From Streptomyces sp. NRRL WC-3549 (lineage in GTDB: Bacteria > Actinomycetota > Actinomycetes > Streptomycetales > Streptomycetaceae), in NCBI RefSeq assembly GCF_000721935.1, contig NZ_KL585445.1:29531-36983 (forward strand): DNA of 7,453 nucleotides. Direction: 5' to 3'. This document shows, one piece after another, positions 1-5,735 of the stretch. A program made the position numbers and the translations under genes. Below the pieces are notes generated by a model. It was given only the letters and a program-made list of their open reading frames with translations. It did not search any database and was not told where the DNA came from. Numbering within the stretch: position 1 is the stretch's first letter; each line of letters begins with the position of its first letter.

Positions 1-160
1 CACCCCGGCCCCGGACCCCGCTCCACCCGCCACCCCGGCGGCCGACGACCACGACGTCCTGCTGCGCCGGCTCCGCGAGCTCGGCGAGCTGCACGCGGCG
101 GGCATCCTCACCGACGACGAGTTCAGCACCGCCAAACAGGCGGTGCTGAAGCGGCTCTGA
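1..160 (+). CDS. SHOCT-domain protein, C-terminal end (5' truncated)
   Basis: The reading frame entering from the left edge (codons from base 2) gives 52 residues and stops with TGA at 158-160. It opens with a Pro/Ala-rich linker (residues 1-14 of the visible part). It ends in a short amphipathic module, roughly LRELGELHAAGILTDDEF followed by TAKQAVLKRL, which is the signature of the SHOCT (short C-terminal) domain: a leading helix, the G-I-L-T-(D/E)-(D/E)-E-F turn, then a second helix. SHOCT modules sit at the ends of many actinobacterial membrane or signalling proteins and are thought to mediate oligomerisation. The main domain lies outside the window, so no function can be given. The stop is followed within 12 bases by the next ribosome binding site (172-176), which suggests co-transcription with the small gene downstream unless the palindrome at 186-211 terminates it. 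Confidence 0.8.
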   Translation, partial: TPAPDPAPPATPAADDHDVLLRRLRELGELHAAGILTDDEFSTAKQAVLKRL

Positions 161-171
161 TCCCACCGATC

Positions 172-185
172 AGGAGTTCCCCGTG
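172..185 (+). promoter_or_regulatory. Ribosome binding site plus GTG start, now out of frame
   Basis: AGGAG at 172-176 lies six bases before GTG at 183-185, an excellent Streptomyces translation start. Read as it stands, this GTG opens only a 32-codon frame that ends with TGA at 279-281. The well-coded protein ending at 523 is in another frame. Dropping 29 bases (186-214, the palindrome plus GTT) would fuse this GTG directly to GCG AAA GTC GTC of the longer protein. I therefore read it as the ancestral start of that gene (inference). Confidence 0.5.
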
Positions 186-211
186 AATCCTGCCCGATAT
201 CGGGCAGGATT
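186..211. repeat. Perfect 26-bp palindrome
   Basis: Bases 186-198 (AATCCTGCCCGAT) are the exact reverse complement of 199-211, giving a 13+13 palindrome with no spacer and symmetry ending precisely at both borders (185 and 212 do not pair). As RNA it would fold into an 11-bp stem with an ATAT loop, starting 25 bases after the SHOCT gene stop. It could be a terminator-like hairpin without a U-tract, a dyad operator, or a small inserted element. Its position directly after a good start codon makes the last worth considering. Confidence 0.85.
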
Positions 212-247
212 GTTGCGAAAGTCGTCCACCCCGAGCAATATCAACGG

Positions 248-523
248 GTGCTCGAACGCCACGCGTCCCATGACGACCTGATCGACCACCTCGTCCGCTC
301 CACCGCGCTCCAGCGCGGCGAGGCGGCCCGGGTGGTCCTCGACGTGCTGGCGTACTTCAACGAGACGACCGAGGACTTCGTCCGACGCCGCCACCGGGAA
401 CTGCAGGCCGGCGGACTCGTGAACACGGAGATCTTCGAGCGGATCGCGGCCGAGCTGCCGCACCGCGCGGTGGCGCCGCAGGAGCTCTCGCTCCGCCAGC
501 TGCGCCGCGTCGTCTACGGCTGA
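248..523 (+). CDS. Small conserved-looking helical protein, start uncertain
   Basis: From GTG 248 this encodes 91 residues ending with TGA at 521-523. The product is mostly helical and highly charged, without signal peptide, membrane segment or any motif I can name; it includes HDDLIDHLVRSTALQRGE, AYFNETTEDFVRRRH and a C-terminal LRQLRRVVYG. Codon use is typical high-GC coding DNA. The frame is open back to 161, and the residues before 248 (KVVHPEQYQRV) look like genuine protein, so GTG 248, which has only a weak GAG upstream, is probably internal. No ATG, GTG or TTG exists in frame between 161 and 248, only an ATT at 209. The likely original start is GTG 183, separated from the frame by the palindrome (a 29-base excess, not a multiple of three). 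The gene may therefore be frameshifted at its 5' end or use a non-standard start. It lies 58 bases before glmS in the same direction; whether they are linked functionally is unknown. Confidence 0.6.
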   Translation: MLERHASHDDLIDHLVRSTALQRGEAARVVLDVLAYFNETTEDFVRRRHRELQAGGLVNTEIFERIAAELPHRAVAPQELSLRQLRRVVYG

Positions 524-581
524 ACGGACCGGGGCAGGCCGGGGCACGGACTTTTGTACGTCGATGGAGGGCAGAGACGCT

Positions 582-2411
582 ATGTGCGGGATCGTCGGAT
601 ACATCGGGAAGCGTGACGTGGCCCCGCTGCTGCTGGAAGGCCTGCAGCGGCTGGAGTACCGGGGCTACGACTCCGCGGGCATCGCCATCACGGGCAAGGC
701 CGCGGCGGGCAGGCCGGGCGCCCTGAAGACCGTCAAGGCCAAGGGCCGGGTCCGCGACCTGGAGGCCAGGGTCCCCAAGCGGTTCGCCGGGACCACCGGC
801 ATCGCCCACACCCGCTGGGCCACCCACGGCGCCCCGAGCGACGAGAACGCGCACCCGCACCTGGACGCCGAGGGCAAGGTCGCCGTCGTCCACAACGGCA
901 TCATCGACAACGCCTCCGAGCTGCGCGCCAAGCTGACCGCCGACGGCGTCGCCTTCCTCTCCGAGACCGACACCGAGGTGCTCGTCCACCTGATCGCCCG
1001 GGCCCAGGCCGAGACCCTGGAGGAGAAGGTCCGCGAGGCGCTGAAGTCGGTCGAGGGCACGTACGGCATCGCCGTTCTGCACGCCGACTTCACCGACCGC
1101 ATCGTCGTCGCCCGCAACGGTTCCCCGGTGGTGCTGGGAATCGGCGAGAAGGAGATGTTCGTCGCCTCGGACGTGGCGGCCCTGGTCGCCCACACCCGCC
1201 AGATCGTCACGCTGGACGACGGCGAGATGGCCACCCTCAAGGCCGACGACTTCCGCACCTACACCACCGAGGGCTCGTCCACGACGGCCACCCCGACCAC
1301 GGTGGAGTGGGAGGCCGAGTCGTACGACATGGGCGGCCACGACACCTACATGCACAAGGAGATCTCCGAGCAGGCCGAGGCCGTGGACCGCGTGCTGCGC
1401 GGCCGCATCGACGACCGGTTCTCCACCGTGCACCTCGGCGGCCTCAACCTGGACGCCCGAGAGGCGCGCGGGGTCCGCCGCATCAAGATCCTCGGCTGCG
1501 GCACCTCGTACCACGCGGGGATGATCGGCGCCGGCCTCATCGAGGAGCTGGCCCGCATCCCCGCCGACGCCGAGCCGGCGTCCGAGTTCCGCTACCGCAA
1601 CCCGGTGGTGGACCCCGACACCCTGTACGTCGCCGTCTCGCAGTCCGGGGAGACCTACGACGTGCTGGCCGCCGTCCAGGAGCTCAAGCGCAAGGGCGCG
1701 CGCGTCCTGGGCGTGGTGAACGTGGTCGGCTCGGCCATCGCCCGCGAGGCGGACGGCGGCATGTACGTCCACGCGGGCCCCGAGGTCTGCGTGGTCTCCA
1801 CCAAGTGCTTCACCAACACCGTCGTCGCCTTCGCCCTGCTCGCCCTGCACCTGGGCCGCATCCGCGACCTGTCCGTCGCCGACGGGAAGCGGATCATCGA
1901 GGGCCTGCGCCGGCTGCCCGGGCAGATCGGCGAGATCCTCGCGGCGGAGGACGAGATCAAGAAGCTGGCCGAGGAGTACGCGGGCGCCCAGTCGATGATG
2001 TTCATCGGCCGGGTACGGGGCTACCCCGTCGCCCTGGAGGCATCCCTGAAGCTCAAGGAGATCTCCTACATCCACGCGGAGGCCTACCCCGCCTCCGAGC
2101 TGAAGCACGGCCCGCTCGCCCTCATCGAGCCGGCCCTCCCCACGGTCGCGATCGTCCCCGACGACGACCTCCTGGAGAAGAACCGGGCCGCGCTGGAGGA
2201 GATCAAGGCGCGCAGCGGCCGCATCCTGGCCGTCGCCCACCGCGAGCAGGAGAAGGCCGACCACACCGTCGTCGTGCCGAAGAACGAGAACGAGCTGGAC
2301 CCGATCCTGATGGGCATCCCGCTGCAACTGCTCGCGTACCACACGGCGCTGGCCATGGGCCGGGACATCGACAAGCCGCGCAACCTGGCGAAGTCGGTCA
2401 CCGTCGAGTAG
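582..2411 (+). CDS. glmS: Glutamine--fructose-6-phosphate aminotransferase (isomerizing)
   Basis: The 609-residue product is full length for GlmS, the cytoplasmic enzyme that converts fructose-6-phosphate and glutamine into glucosamine-6-phosphate, the first step to UDP-GlcNAc for peptidoglycan. ATG 582 is chosen over an in-frame ATG at 564 because the catalytic N-terminal cysteine must follow Met directly (MCGIVGYIG); GGAGGG at 566-571 is the ribosome binding site. The glutaminase domain (about 2-220) shows Cys2, HTRWATHG (76-83), HNGIIDN (104-110) and Asp130. Two SIS domains follow (about 290-430 and 460-600) with CGTSYHAG (306-313), SQSGETYD (353-360), Glu493, and Lys508-His509 in ASELKHGP. 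The C-terminus NLAKSVTVE contains the conserved Lys604. All key residues are present. Streptomyces often have two glmS copies, and the neighbourhood of adpA/orn suggests this is the one known as glmS2 in S. coelicolor (from memory). No glmS ribozyme is possible in the 58-base gap upstream. Confidence 0.96.
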   Translation: MCGIVGYIGKRDVAPLLLEGLQRLEYRGYDSAGIAITGKAAAGRPGALKTVKAKGRVRDLEARVPKRFAGTTGIAHTRWATHGAPSDENAHPHLDAEGKVAVVHNGIIDNASELRAKLTADGVAFLSETDTEVLVHLIARAQAETLEEKVREALKSVEGTYGIAVLHADFTDRIVVARNGSPVVLGIGEKEMFVASDVAALVAHTRQIVTLDDGEMATLKADDFRTYTTEGSSTTATPTTVEWEAESYDMGGHDTYMHKEISEQAEAVDRVLRGRIDDRFSTVHLGGLNLDAREARGVRRIKILGCGTSYHAGMIGAGLIEELARIPADAEPASEFRYRNPVVDPDTLYVAVSQSGETYDVLAAVQELKRKGARVLGVVNVVGSAIAREADGGMYVHAGPEVCVVSTKCFTNTVVAFALLALHLGRIRDLSVADGKRIIEGLRRLPGQIGEILAAEDEIKKLAEEYAGAQSMMFIGRVRGYPVALEASLKLKEISYIHAEAYPASELKHGPLALIEPALPTVAIVPDDDLLEKNRAALEEIKARSGRILAVAHREQEKADHTVVVPKNENELDPILMGIPLQLLAYHTALAMGRDIDKPRNLAKSVTVE

Positions 2412-2436
2412 CCGGACCGGGCCCCGGGCCCGAACC

Positions 2437-2470
2437 GGGAGGGGCGGCTCCCGCAGGAGCCGCCCCTCTC
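2437..2470. terminator. Strong hairpin between convergent glmS and USP genes
   Basis: GAGGGGCGGCTCC (2439-2451) pairs perfectly with 2456-2468 across a CGCA loop, and the stem extends by a G-T and a G-C pair to 2437/2470. It begins 25 bases after the glmS stop and 74 bases beyond the stop of the opposing stress-protein gene. No T-tract follows, as is usual in Streptomyces. It could serve both genes. Confidence 0.85.
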
Positions 2471-2544
2471 CCCGTGCACGCCGAACTCCTGGGCGCACCA
2501 GGCGGCCTGACGGCGACTCGGCACACGAGGAGGTCCGGCGGCCC

Positions 2545-3066
2545 TCAGGGAATGACGATGACCGGGCGCTGGGCACGCCGCGCGAGACGGCCCGCCACCG
2601 ACCCGAAGAGCCGCCCCACGAGACCGTGTGTGGAGCCGACGACGATCGCGTCCGCCGAGTACTCCCGGCCGACCTCCTCCAGCTCGTGGCAGATGTCCCC
2701 GCCGCGCTCGACGAGCACCCACGGCACCTCGGCGAGGTAGTCCGCGCACGCCAGTTCCAGGCCGAGGACCTCGGTGCGGTGGTCGGGCACGTCGACGAAG
2801 ACGGGCGGCTCGCAGCCGGCCCAGACGGTGGTCGGCAGCCGGTTGGCCACATGGACGATGATCAGTCCGGAGCTCAGCCTGCACGCCATACCGATGGCGT
2901 AGGCGAGGGCTCGCTCGCTGGAGGTGGAGCCGTCGAAACCGACCACGACCCCATGCCGGAAGGCGGGGTCGCAGGACGGGCGTGACTCTCCGACCGGCTG
3001 CGGGTCCGACCAGGGATCGGCGACCTGCTTGCGGTCTGCGGGTTCGGGGATTTCGTGACCGGCCAT
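2545..3066 (-). CDS. Universal stress protein (UspA family), single domain
   Basis: The 173-residue product has one Usp domain (about 38-173) behind a polar, Pro-rich N-terminal extension. The first strand and helix read VVVGFDGSTSSERALAYAIG, the family's nucleotide-contacting Asp strand. The end reads VVGSTHGLVGRLFGSVAGR and then RRAQRPVIVIP. The classical ATP-binding signature is G-x2-G-x9-G-(S/T). Here the loop from the first Gly to the Gly-Ser pair is two residues shorter, so ATP binding cannot be assumed. ATG at 3066-3064 is chosen because the Usp domain plus a short tail then gives normal length; the frame continues upstream but is not protein-like. No strong ribosome binding site lies close to this start (the nearest GAGG is about 25 bases upstream). 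It is transcribed away from adpA and converges on glmS. The role is probably stress or stationary-phase survival (family knowledge); the partner is unknown. Confidence 0.9.
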   Translation of the reverse strand: MAGHEIPEPADRKQVADPWSDPQPVGESRPSCDPAFRHGVVVGFDGSTSSERALAYAIGMACRLSSGLIIVHVANRLPTTVWAGCEPPVFVDVPDHRTEVLGLELACADYLAEVPWVLVERGGDICHELEEVGREYSADAIVVGSTHGLVGRLFGSVAGRLARRAQRPVIVIP

Positions 3067-3472
3067 CGGTGTCTCGGCGAAGAGAGTCCTCGTGAGGAGG
3101 GAGCGGTGTGAAGGTGTCAGCGAGCGGCGAAGCTGTGTCCGGGAATCATCTTCCCAAGCCCTTACCCCCAAGGGTACGGCGCCACTCCTCCGCTGCCCAT
3201 CCCTCACAAAACGCATGCGGCATTGCAGGGAGCATGCCCGAGAAGGCCCCGTATGGCAATGCCGGATGCGCCGTACATCCAGCTCCTCGCGCCGGGTGGG
3301 GCCGCCCCCGGCGCCCGCCGGGGGTGGCCGCCCGGATCGCGTCGCGGCGGCCGAATGCCTCGCGCGCCCCAGACGCCCGACTGTCACAGCACGCCATCGG
3401 CCGACTGCGCTTCGTCCACCCCGCGGAGACATTACGGTCCATGGCGAGCCCAGGGGCGCACTGAAGCTCACA
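3067..3472. other. Gene-free stretch upstream of the USP gene
   Basis: No convincing gene is visible here on either strand; the open frames have Arg/Pro/Ser-rich shadow-like composition. The part next to the stress gene contains two close inverted repeats that could be regulator sites: GGGAA/TTCCC (3141-3155) and TACCC-CCAA-GGGTA (3163-3176). CCTC-GT-GAGG at 3086-3095 is a third small dyad. I could not pick out a credible -35/-10 pair for the - strand gene. Confidence 0.5.
3302..3327. terminator. Terminator-like GC hairpin in the intergenic region
   Basis: CCCCCGGC (3305-3312) pairs perfectly with GCCGGGGG (3317-3324) across a GCCC loop. A G-T pair and two more C-G pairs extend the stem to 3302/3327. 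It lies in the middle of the gene-free region between the divergent USP and adpA genes. It may insulate the two control regions or end an unannotated short transcript; no T-tract follows on either strand. Confidence 0.45.
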
Positions 3473-3522
3473 CGGTCACGGGAAGTGCGCCGGTCACATG
3501 ACTGGAATCCGCGTACACAACC

Positions 3523-3539
3523 GTTGGTTTTCAGCCAAC
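3523..3539. promoter_or_regulatory. Inverted repeat, candidate regulator site upstream of adpA
   Basis: GTTGG (3523-3527) and CCAAC (3535-3539) form a dyad with a seven-base spacer in one of the most AT-rich spots of the window. An overlapping AACC-GTT-GGTT dyad (3519-3529) shares its left part. Its position about 350 bases before adpA is far from the likely promoter. A gamma-butyrolactone-receptor type site is possible but the match is loose. Confidence 0.25.
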
Positions 3540-3699
3540 TTCACCGACACCGCTGTTTCTTGCCGTCATGGCCGACCGACCCACGTGCCACCAGGCAGGA
3601 ATAGACCGCGCGGTACGCTTTGAACCGATGGGGACGGGCCAAGATCATCAAGCCCGCTTCCCAGCGGGGTACGGGAGTGGAACGCTTCGTGATCGACTG

Positions 3700-3709
3700 C
3701 TTCGCGCCA
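3700..3709 (-). promoter_or_regulatory. Candidate AdpA binding site
   Basis: Read on the - strand, this is TGGCGCGAAG, matching nine of ten positions of the published AdpA consensus TGGCSNGWWY (the last base should be a pyrimidine). It lies about 180 bases before the adpA start, suitable for the known autoregulation of adpA. The consensus is degenerate, so a chance match is quite possible. Confidence 0.3.
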
Positions 3710-3887
3710 AGTTGCCTTGTCGACATAGTGGCCATGGGGGAACGTGTCACGTCAGCACCGTGGAACGCAGTAGATTCGATCTTGGGCATCGAGGACTGGG
3801 GACGCGTGCGAGACCGAGGGGAAACGTGCAGGTGCGACAGGCCCGTAAGGACCAGGGAGACGCGAACACCGAGGGGGGCTTAGCGTC

Positions 3888-4901
3888 ATGAGCCAGGACT
3901 CCGCCACCGTCACGGAGGCCGCACGGAAGCTGACCGGGCGGCGACGCCGAGAGGTCGTAGCCGTACTGCTGTTCAGTGGTGGCCCTATCTTCGAGAGCTC
4001 CATCCCGCTCTCCGTTTTCGGGATCGACCGCCAGGACGCGGGAGTCCCGCGGTACCGCCTGCTGGTCTGCGGCGGGGAGGACGGGCCGCTGCGCACCACG
4101 GGCGGCCTCGAACTCACCGCCCCGTACGGCCTGGAGGCGATCAGCCGGGCCGGCACCGTCGTGGTGCCCGCCTGGCGGTCCATCACCTCGCCGCCGCCCG
4201 CGGAGGCGTTGGAGGCGCTGCGCCGCGCCCACGAGGAGGGCGCGCGCATCGTCGGGCTGTGCACGGGGGCCTTCGTCCTGGCCGCCGCCGGCCTCCTGGA
4301 CGGGCGCCCGGCCACCACGCACTGGATGTACGCGCCGACGCTCGCCAAGCGCTACCCGTCCGTGCACGTCGATCCGAGGGAGCTGTTCGTCGACGACGGC
4401 GACGTGCTCACCTCGGCCGGCACGGCGGCCGGCATCGACCTGTGCCTCCACATAGTCCGCACCGACCACGGCACCGAGGCGGCCGGCGCACTGGCCCGCC
4501 GGCTCGTCGTGCCGCCGCGGCGCAGCGGCGGTCAGGAGCGCTACCTCGACAGGTCTTTACCCGAGGAGATCGGCTCGGACCCGCTGGCCGAGGTGGTGGC
4601 CTGGGCGCTGGAGCACCTCCACGAGCAGTTCGACGTGGAGACGCTGGCCGCGCGGGCCTACATGAGCAGACGGACCTTCGACCGCAGGTTCCGTTCGCTC
4701 ACGGGCAGCGCCCCGCTCCAGTGGCTGATCACCCAGCGGGTGCTGCAGGCGCAGCGGCTGCTGGAGACGTCCGACTACTCGGTCGACGAGGTGGCGGGCC
4801 GCTGCGGCTTCCGCAGGGCGCGGCCCTGGAGAGCGCCGCCACGGTGCTGGAGACGTCCGTTCCCGCCCAGGGCACGGCGTCGAGCCGGCGGGCCGTCGTA
4901 G
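3888..4901 (+). CDS. adpA: AraC-family developmental regulator AdpA (BldH), frameshifted in second HTH
   Basis: AdpA is the transcription factor that activates aerial growth, sporulation and antibiotic genes in Streptomyces. ATG 3888 has GAGGGGGG about eight bases upstream and gives the family N-terminus (MSQDSATVTEAARKLTGRRR). Residues about 22-190 form the ThiJ/PfpI-like dimerisation domain with the elbow Cys125 in GLCTGAF. Residues about 230-309 are the AraC-type DNA-binding domain, with the first helix-turn-helix near 250-271 (LAARAYMSRRTFDRRF). Leu224 is encoded by TTA. The protein matches the family up to CGFR (306-309). It then turns into an Arg/Pro-rich tail of 28 residues ending at TAG 4899-4901, 337 residues in all instead of about 400. 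The recognition helix of the second helix-turn-helix (normally about SPVALRGHFRRQLGSSP, recalled from other AdpAs) is absent. The true tail continues in another frame to 5008, so I read this as a frameshifting deletion at 4814/4815 or an assembly error. The product would probably not bind DNA normally. Confidence 0.92.
   Translation: MSQDSATVTEAARKLTGRRRREVVAVLLFSGGPIFESSIPLSVFGIDRQDAGVPRYRLLVCGGEDGPLRTTGGLELTAPYGLEAISRAGTVVVPAWRSITSPPPAEALEALRRAHEEGARIVGLCTGAFVLAAAGLLDGRPATTHWMYAPTLAKRYPSVHVDPRELFVDDGDVLTSAGTAAGIDLCLHIVRTDHGTEAAGALARRLVVPPRRSGGQERYLDRSLPEEIGSDPLAEVVAWALEHLHEQFDVETLAARAYMSRRTFDRRFRSLTGSAPLQWLITQRVLQAQRLLETSDYSVDEVAGRCGFRRARPWRAPPRCWRRPFPPRARRRAGGPS
4557..4559 (+). promoter_or_regulatory. 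TTA codon, bldA-dependent translational control
   Basis: Leu224 of AdpA is TTA, in the linker just before the AraC DNA-binding domain (RSLPEEIG). TTA is read by the bldA tRNA, and a TTA codon in adpA is a conserved developmental checkpoint across Streptomyces. I noticed no other in-frame TTA in the genes of this window. Confidence 0.9.
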
Positions 4902-5008
4902 GGGCCTCGGCACCGGCGCCAGGGGGCTCCCCGGAGCCCCTGGGGCCGGGCCCCGAGGGAGATGTTCCCGGTCGCCCGGCCCTGCCCGGGCAGCGGAGCG
5001 CCCCGTAG
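4815..5008 (+). pseudogene. adpA: Displaced C-terminal tail of AdpA
   Basis: From 4817 a different frame reads GAALESAATVLETSVPAQGT and continues Ala/Pro/Gly-rich to [10 protein letters not shown], with TAG at 5006-5008. The composition and the ending fit the variable C-terminal tail of AdpA proteins. It has no start signal of its own, begins exactly where the upstream match to AdpA breaks off, and ends 10 bases before orn, the natural spacing of the adpA-orn pair. Rejoining it with about 29 missing residues would give a protein of about 402 residues, the usual AdpA length (about 398-405 from memory). Confidence 0.75.
4919..4943 (+). terminator. Strong hairpin in the adpA tail before orn
   Basis: CCAGGGGGCTC (4919-4929) pairs with GAGCCCCTGG (4934-4943), with one bulged G (4922) and one further C-G pair closing a very tight loop. 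In the ancestral frame it lies inside the adpA coding end; in the present frame it lies after the premature stop at 4901 and so would be free to fold untranslated. It could lower read-through from adpA into orn. Confidence 0.4.
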
Positions 5009-5018
5009 GGTGGGACGC

Positions 5019-5624
5019 ATGAACGACCGCATGGTGTGGATCGACTGCGAGATGACCGGGCTCTCGCTGGCGGACGACGCACTCATCGAGGTGGCCGCAC
5101 TGGTCACCGACTCGGAACTGAACGTGCTCGGCGACGGGGTGGACATCGTGATCCGCCCGCCGGACGCGGCCCTGGAGACCATGCCCGAGGTGGTGCGGCA
5201 GATGCACACCGCCTCGGGCCTCCTCGACGAGCTGGCCGGGGGTACGACCCTCGAGGACGCGGAGGAGCGGGTCCTGGCCTACGTGCGCGAGCACGTGAAG
5301 GAGCCGGGCAAGGCCCCGCTGTGCGGGAACTCGGTCGGTACCGACCGCGGCTTCCTCGCGCGGGACATGCCGTCGCTGGAGGGCTTCCTCCACTACCGGA
5401 TCGTTGATGTGTCCTCGGTCAAGGAGCTGGCGCGCCGCTGGTACCCGAGGGCGTACTTCAACAGTCCGGACAAGAACGGCAACCACCGGGCCCTCGCCGA
5501 CATCCGTGACTCCATCACGGAGCTGCGGTACTACCGGGAGGCGGTCTTCGTCCCGCAGCCCGGTCCGGACTCGGTCCGCGCCAAGGAGATCGCGGCGCGC
5601 GTGTCACAGCCCACCGGGGAGTGA
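5019..5624 (+). CDS. orn: Oligoribonuclease
   Basis: The 201-residue product is a complete DEDDh 3'-5' exonuclease that degrades two- to five-nucleotide RNAs, including pGpG from c-di-GMP turnover, in the cytoplasm. The active-site residues are visible: Asp9 and Glu11 in WIDCEMTGL, Asp109 in [10 protein letters not shown], His156 and Asp161 in [21 protein letters not shown] (132-143) is also typical. ATG 5019 is chosen because the catalytic strand begins at residue 6, as in the family, and AGGGTGGG (5007-5014) provides a ribosome binding site; the frame extends upstream but without protein-like sequence. It lies 10 bases after the ancestral adpA stop. In S. griseus ornA is known to be transcribed both by read-through from adpA and from its own promoter, and its loss impairs aerial growth. 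I see no clear promoter here. The premature adpA stop now leaves 117 untranslated bases ahead of it. Confidence 0.97.
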   Translation: MNDRMVWIDCEMTGLSLADDALIEVAALVTDSELNVLGDGVDIVIRPPDAALETMPEVVRQMHTASGLLDELAGGTTLEDAEERVLAYVREHVKEPGKAPLCGNSVGTDRGFLARDMPSLEGFLHYRIVDVSSVKELARRWYPRAYFNSPDKNGNHRALADIRDSITELRYYREAVFVPQPGPDSVRAKEIAARVSQPTGE

Positions 5625-5631
5625 CCTCCCT

Positions 5632-5660
5632 GGTCACGGCCCCTTCGGGGCTCCGTGACC
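5632..5660 (+). terminator. orn terminator with UUCG loop
   Basis: GGTCACGG (5632-5639) pairs perfectly with CCGTGACC (5653-5660). An inner CCC-TTCG-GGG hairpin forms a stable UUCG tetraloop. It starts seven bases after the orn stop and lies before the tRNA-His promoter region. Confidence 0.88.
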
Positions 5661-5702
5661 GGGCCCCGGGGAATGGTGGCGCGAGCACCCTCCCGGACCC
5701 TG

Positions 5703-5735
5703 TACACTTTTTCTCGGCCGGTCGGAAACGACCGG
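5703..5735 (+). promoter_or_regulatory. Possible tRNA-His -10 box and leader hairpin
   Basis: TACACT (5703-5708) fits a -10 hexamer, though no convincing -35 is seen 16-18 bases upstream. A start about seven bases later would give a leader of under 30 bases. That leader folds into CCGGTCG-GAAA-CGACCGG (5718-5735), a perfect 7-bp stem with a GNRA tetraloop, ending seven bases before the G(-1) position of the tRNA. Confidence 0.4.

Larger units (their letters stand above)
3473..3887 (+). promoter_or_regulatory. adpA upstream control region and leader
   Basis: About 415 bases before adpA are visibly less GC-rich than the surrounding DNA and contain no convincing gene; the longest open frame (TTG 3620 to 3883) has low third-position GC and no good ribosome binding site. 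Visible elements are two direct CGGTCAC copies (3473-3479, 3491-3497), a GTTGG/CCAAC dyad (3523-3539), repeated GGAACG (3739-3744, 3762-3767) and a possible -10 TAGATT (3771-3776) without an obvious -35. GAGGGGGG about 3871-3878 is the adpA ribosome binding site. In S. griseus the adpA promoter is controlled by the gamma-butyrolactone receptor ArpA and by AdpA itself; whether that holds here cannot be read from sequence alone. Confidence 0.6.

Noticed and set aside
564..581. Upstream in-frame ATG of glmS at 564 as the start
   Set aside because: It would put six residues before the catalytic cysteine, which must be N-terminal after Met removal, and it overlaps the GGAGGG ribosome binding site of ATG 582.
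1914..1925. 12-bp palindrome CTGCCCGGGCAG, repeated at 4982-4993 and resembling the core of the 186-211 palindrome
   Set aside because: Both copies encode Leu-Pro-Gly-Gln in GC-rich codons (in glmS and in the ancestral adpA tail), so the match is explained by coding sequence.
357..2852. Very long open frame on the - strand opposite glmS (831 codons)
   Set aside because: It mirrors glmS codon bias in the opposite strand, has shadow-like low-complexity composition (Asp/Gly/Val/Leu/Arg-rich) and no family motif, while glmS is complete and unmistakable.
3223..3501. Small open frame MAMPDAPYIQLLAPGG with a GAGAAGG upstream
   Set aside because: The start looks tempting, but the rest is Arg/Pro/Gly-rich shadow sequence that crosses the strong hairpin at 3302-3327.
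3092..3604. Possible 170-codon gene in the USP-adpA gap
   Set aside because: Arg/Pro/Ser-rich composition, no ribosome binding site of quality, overlaps the intergenic hairpin and the AT-richer control region; no family resemblance.
3620..3883. 87-codon open frame directly before adpA as a leader protein
   Set aside because: It starts with TTG, has many A/T-ended codons unlike its neighbours, and fits better as the adpA leader and promoter DNA.
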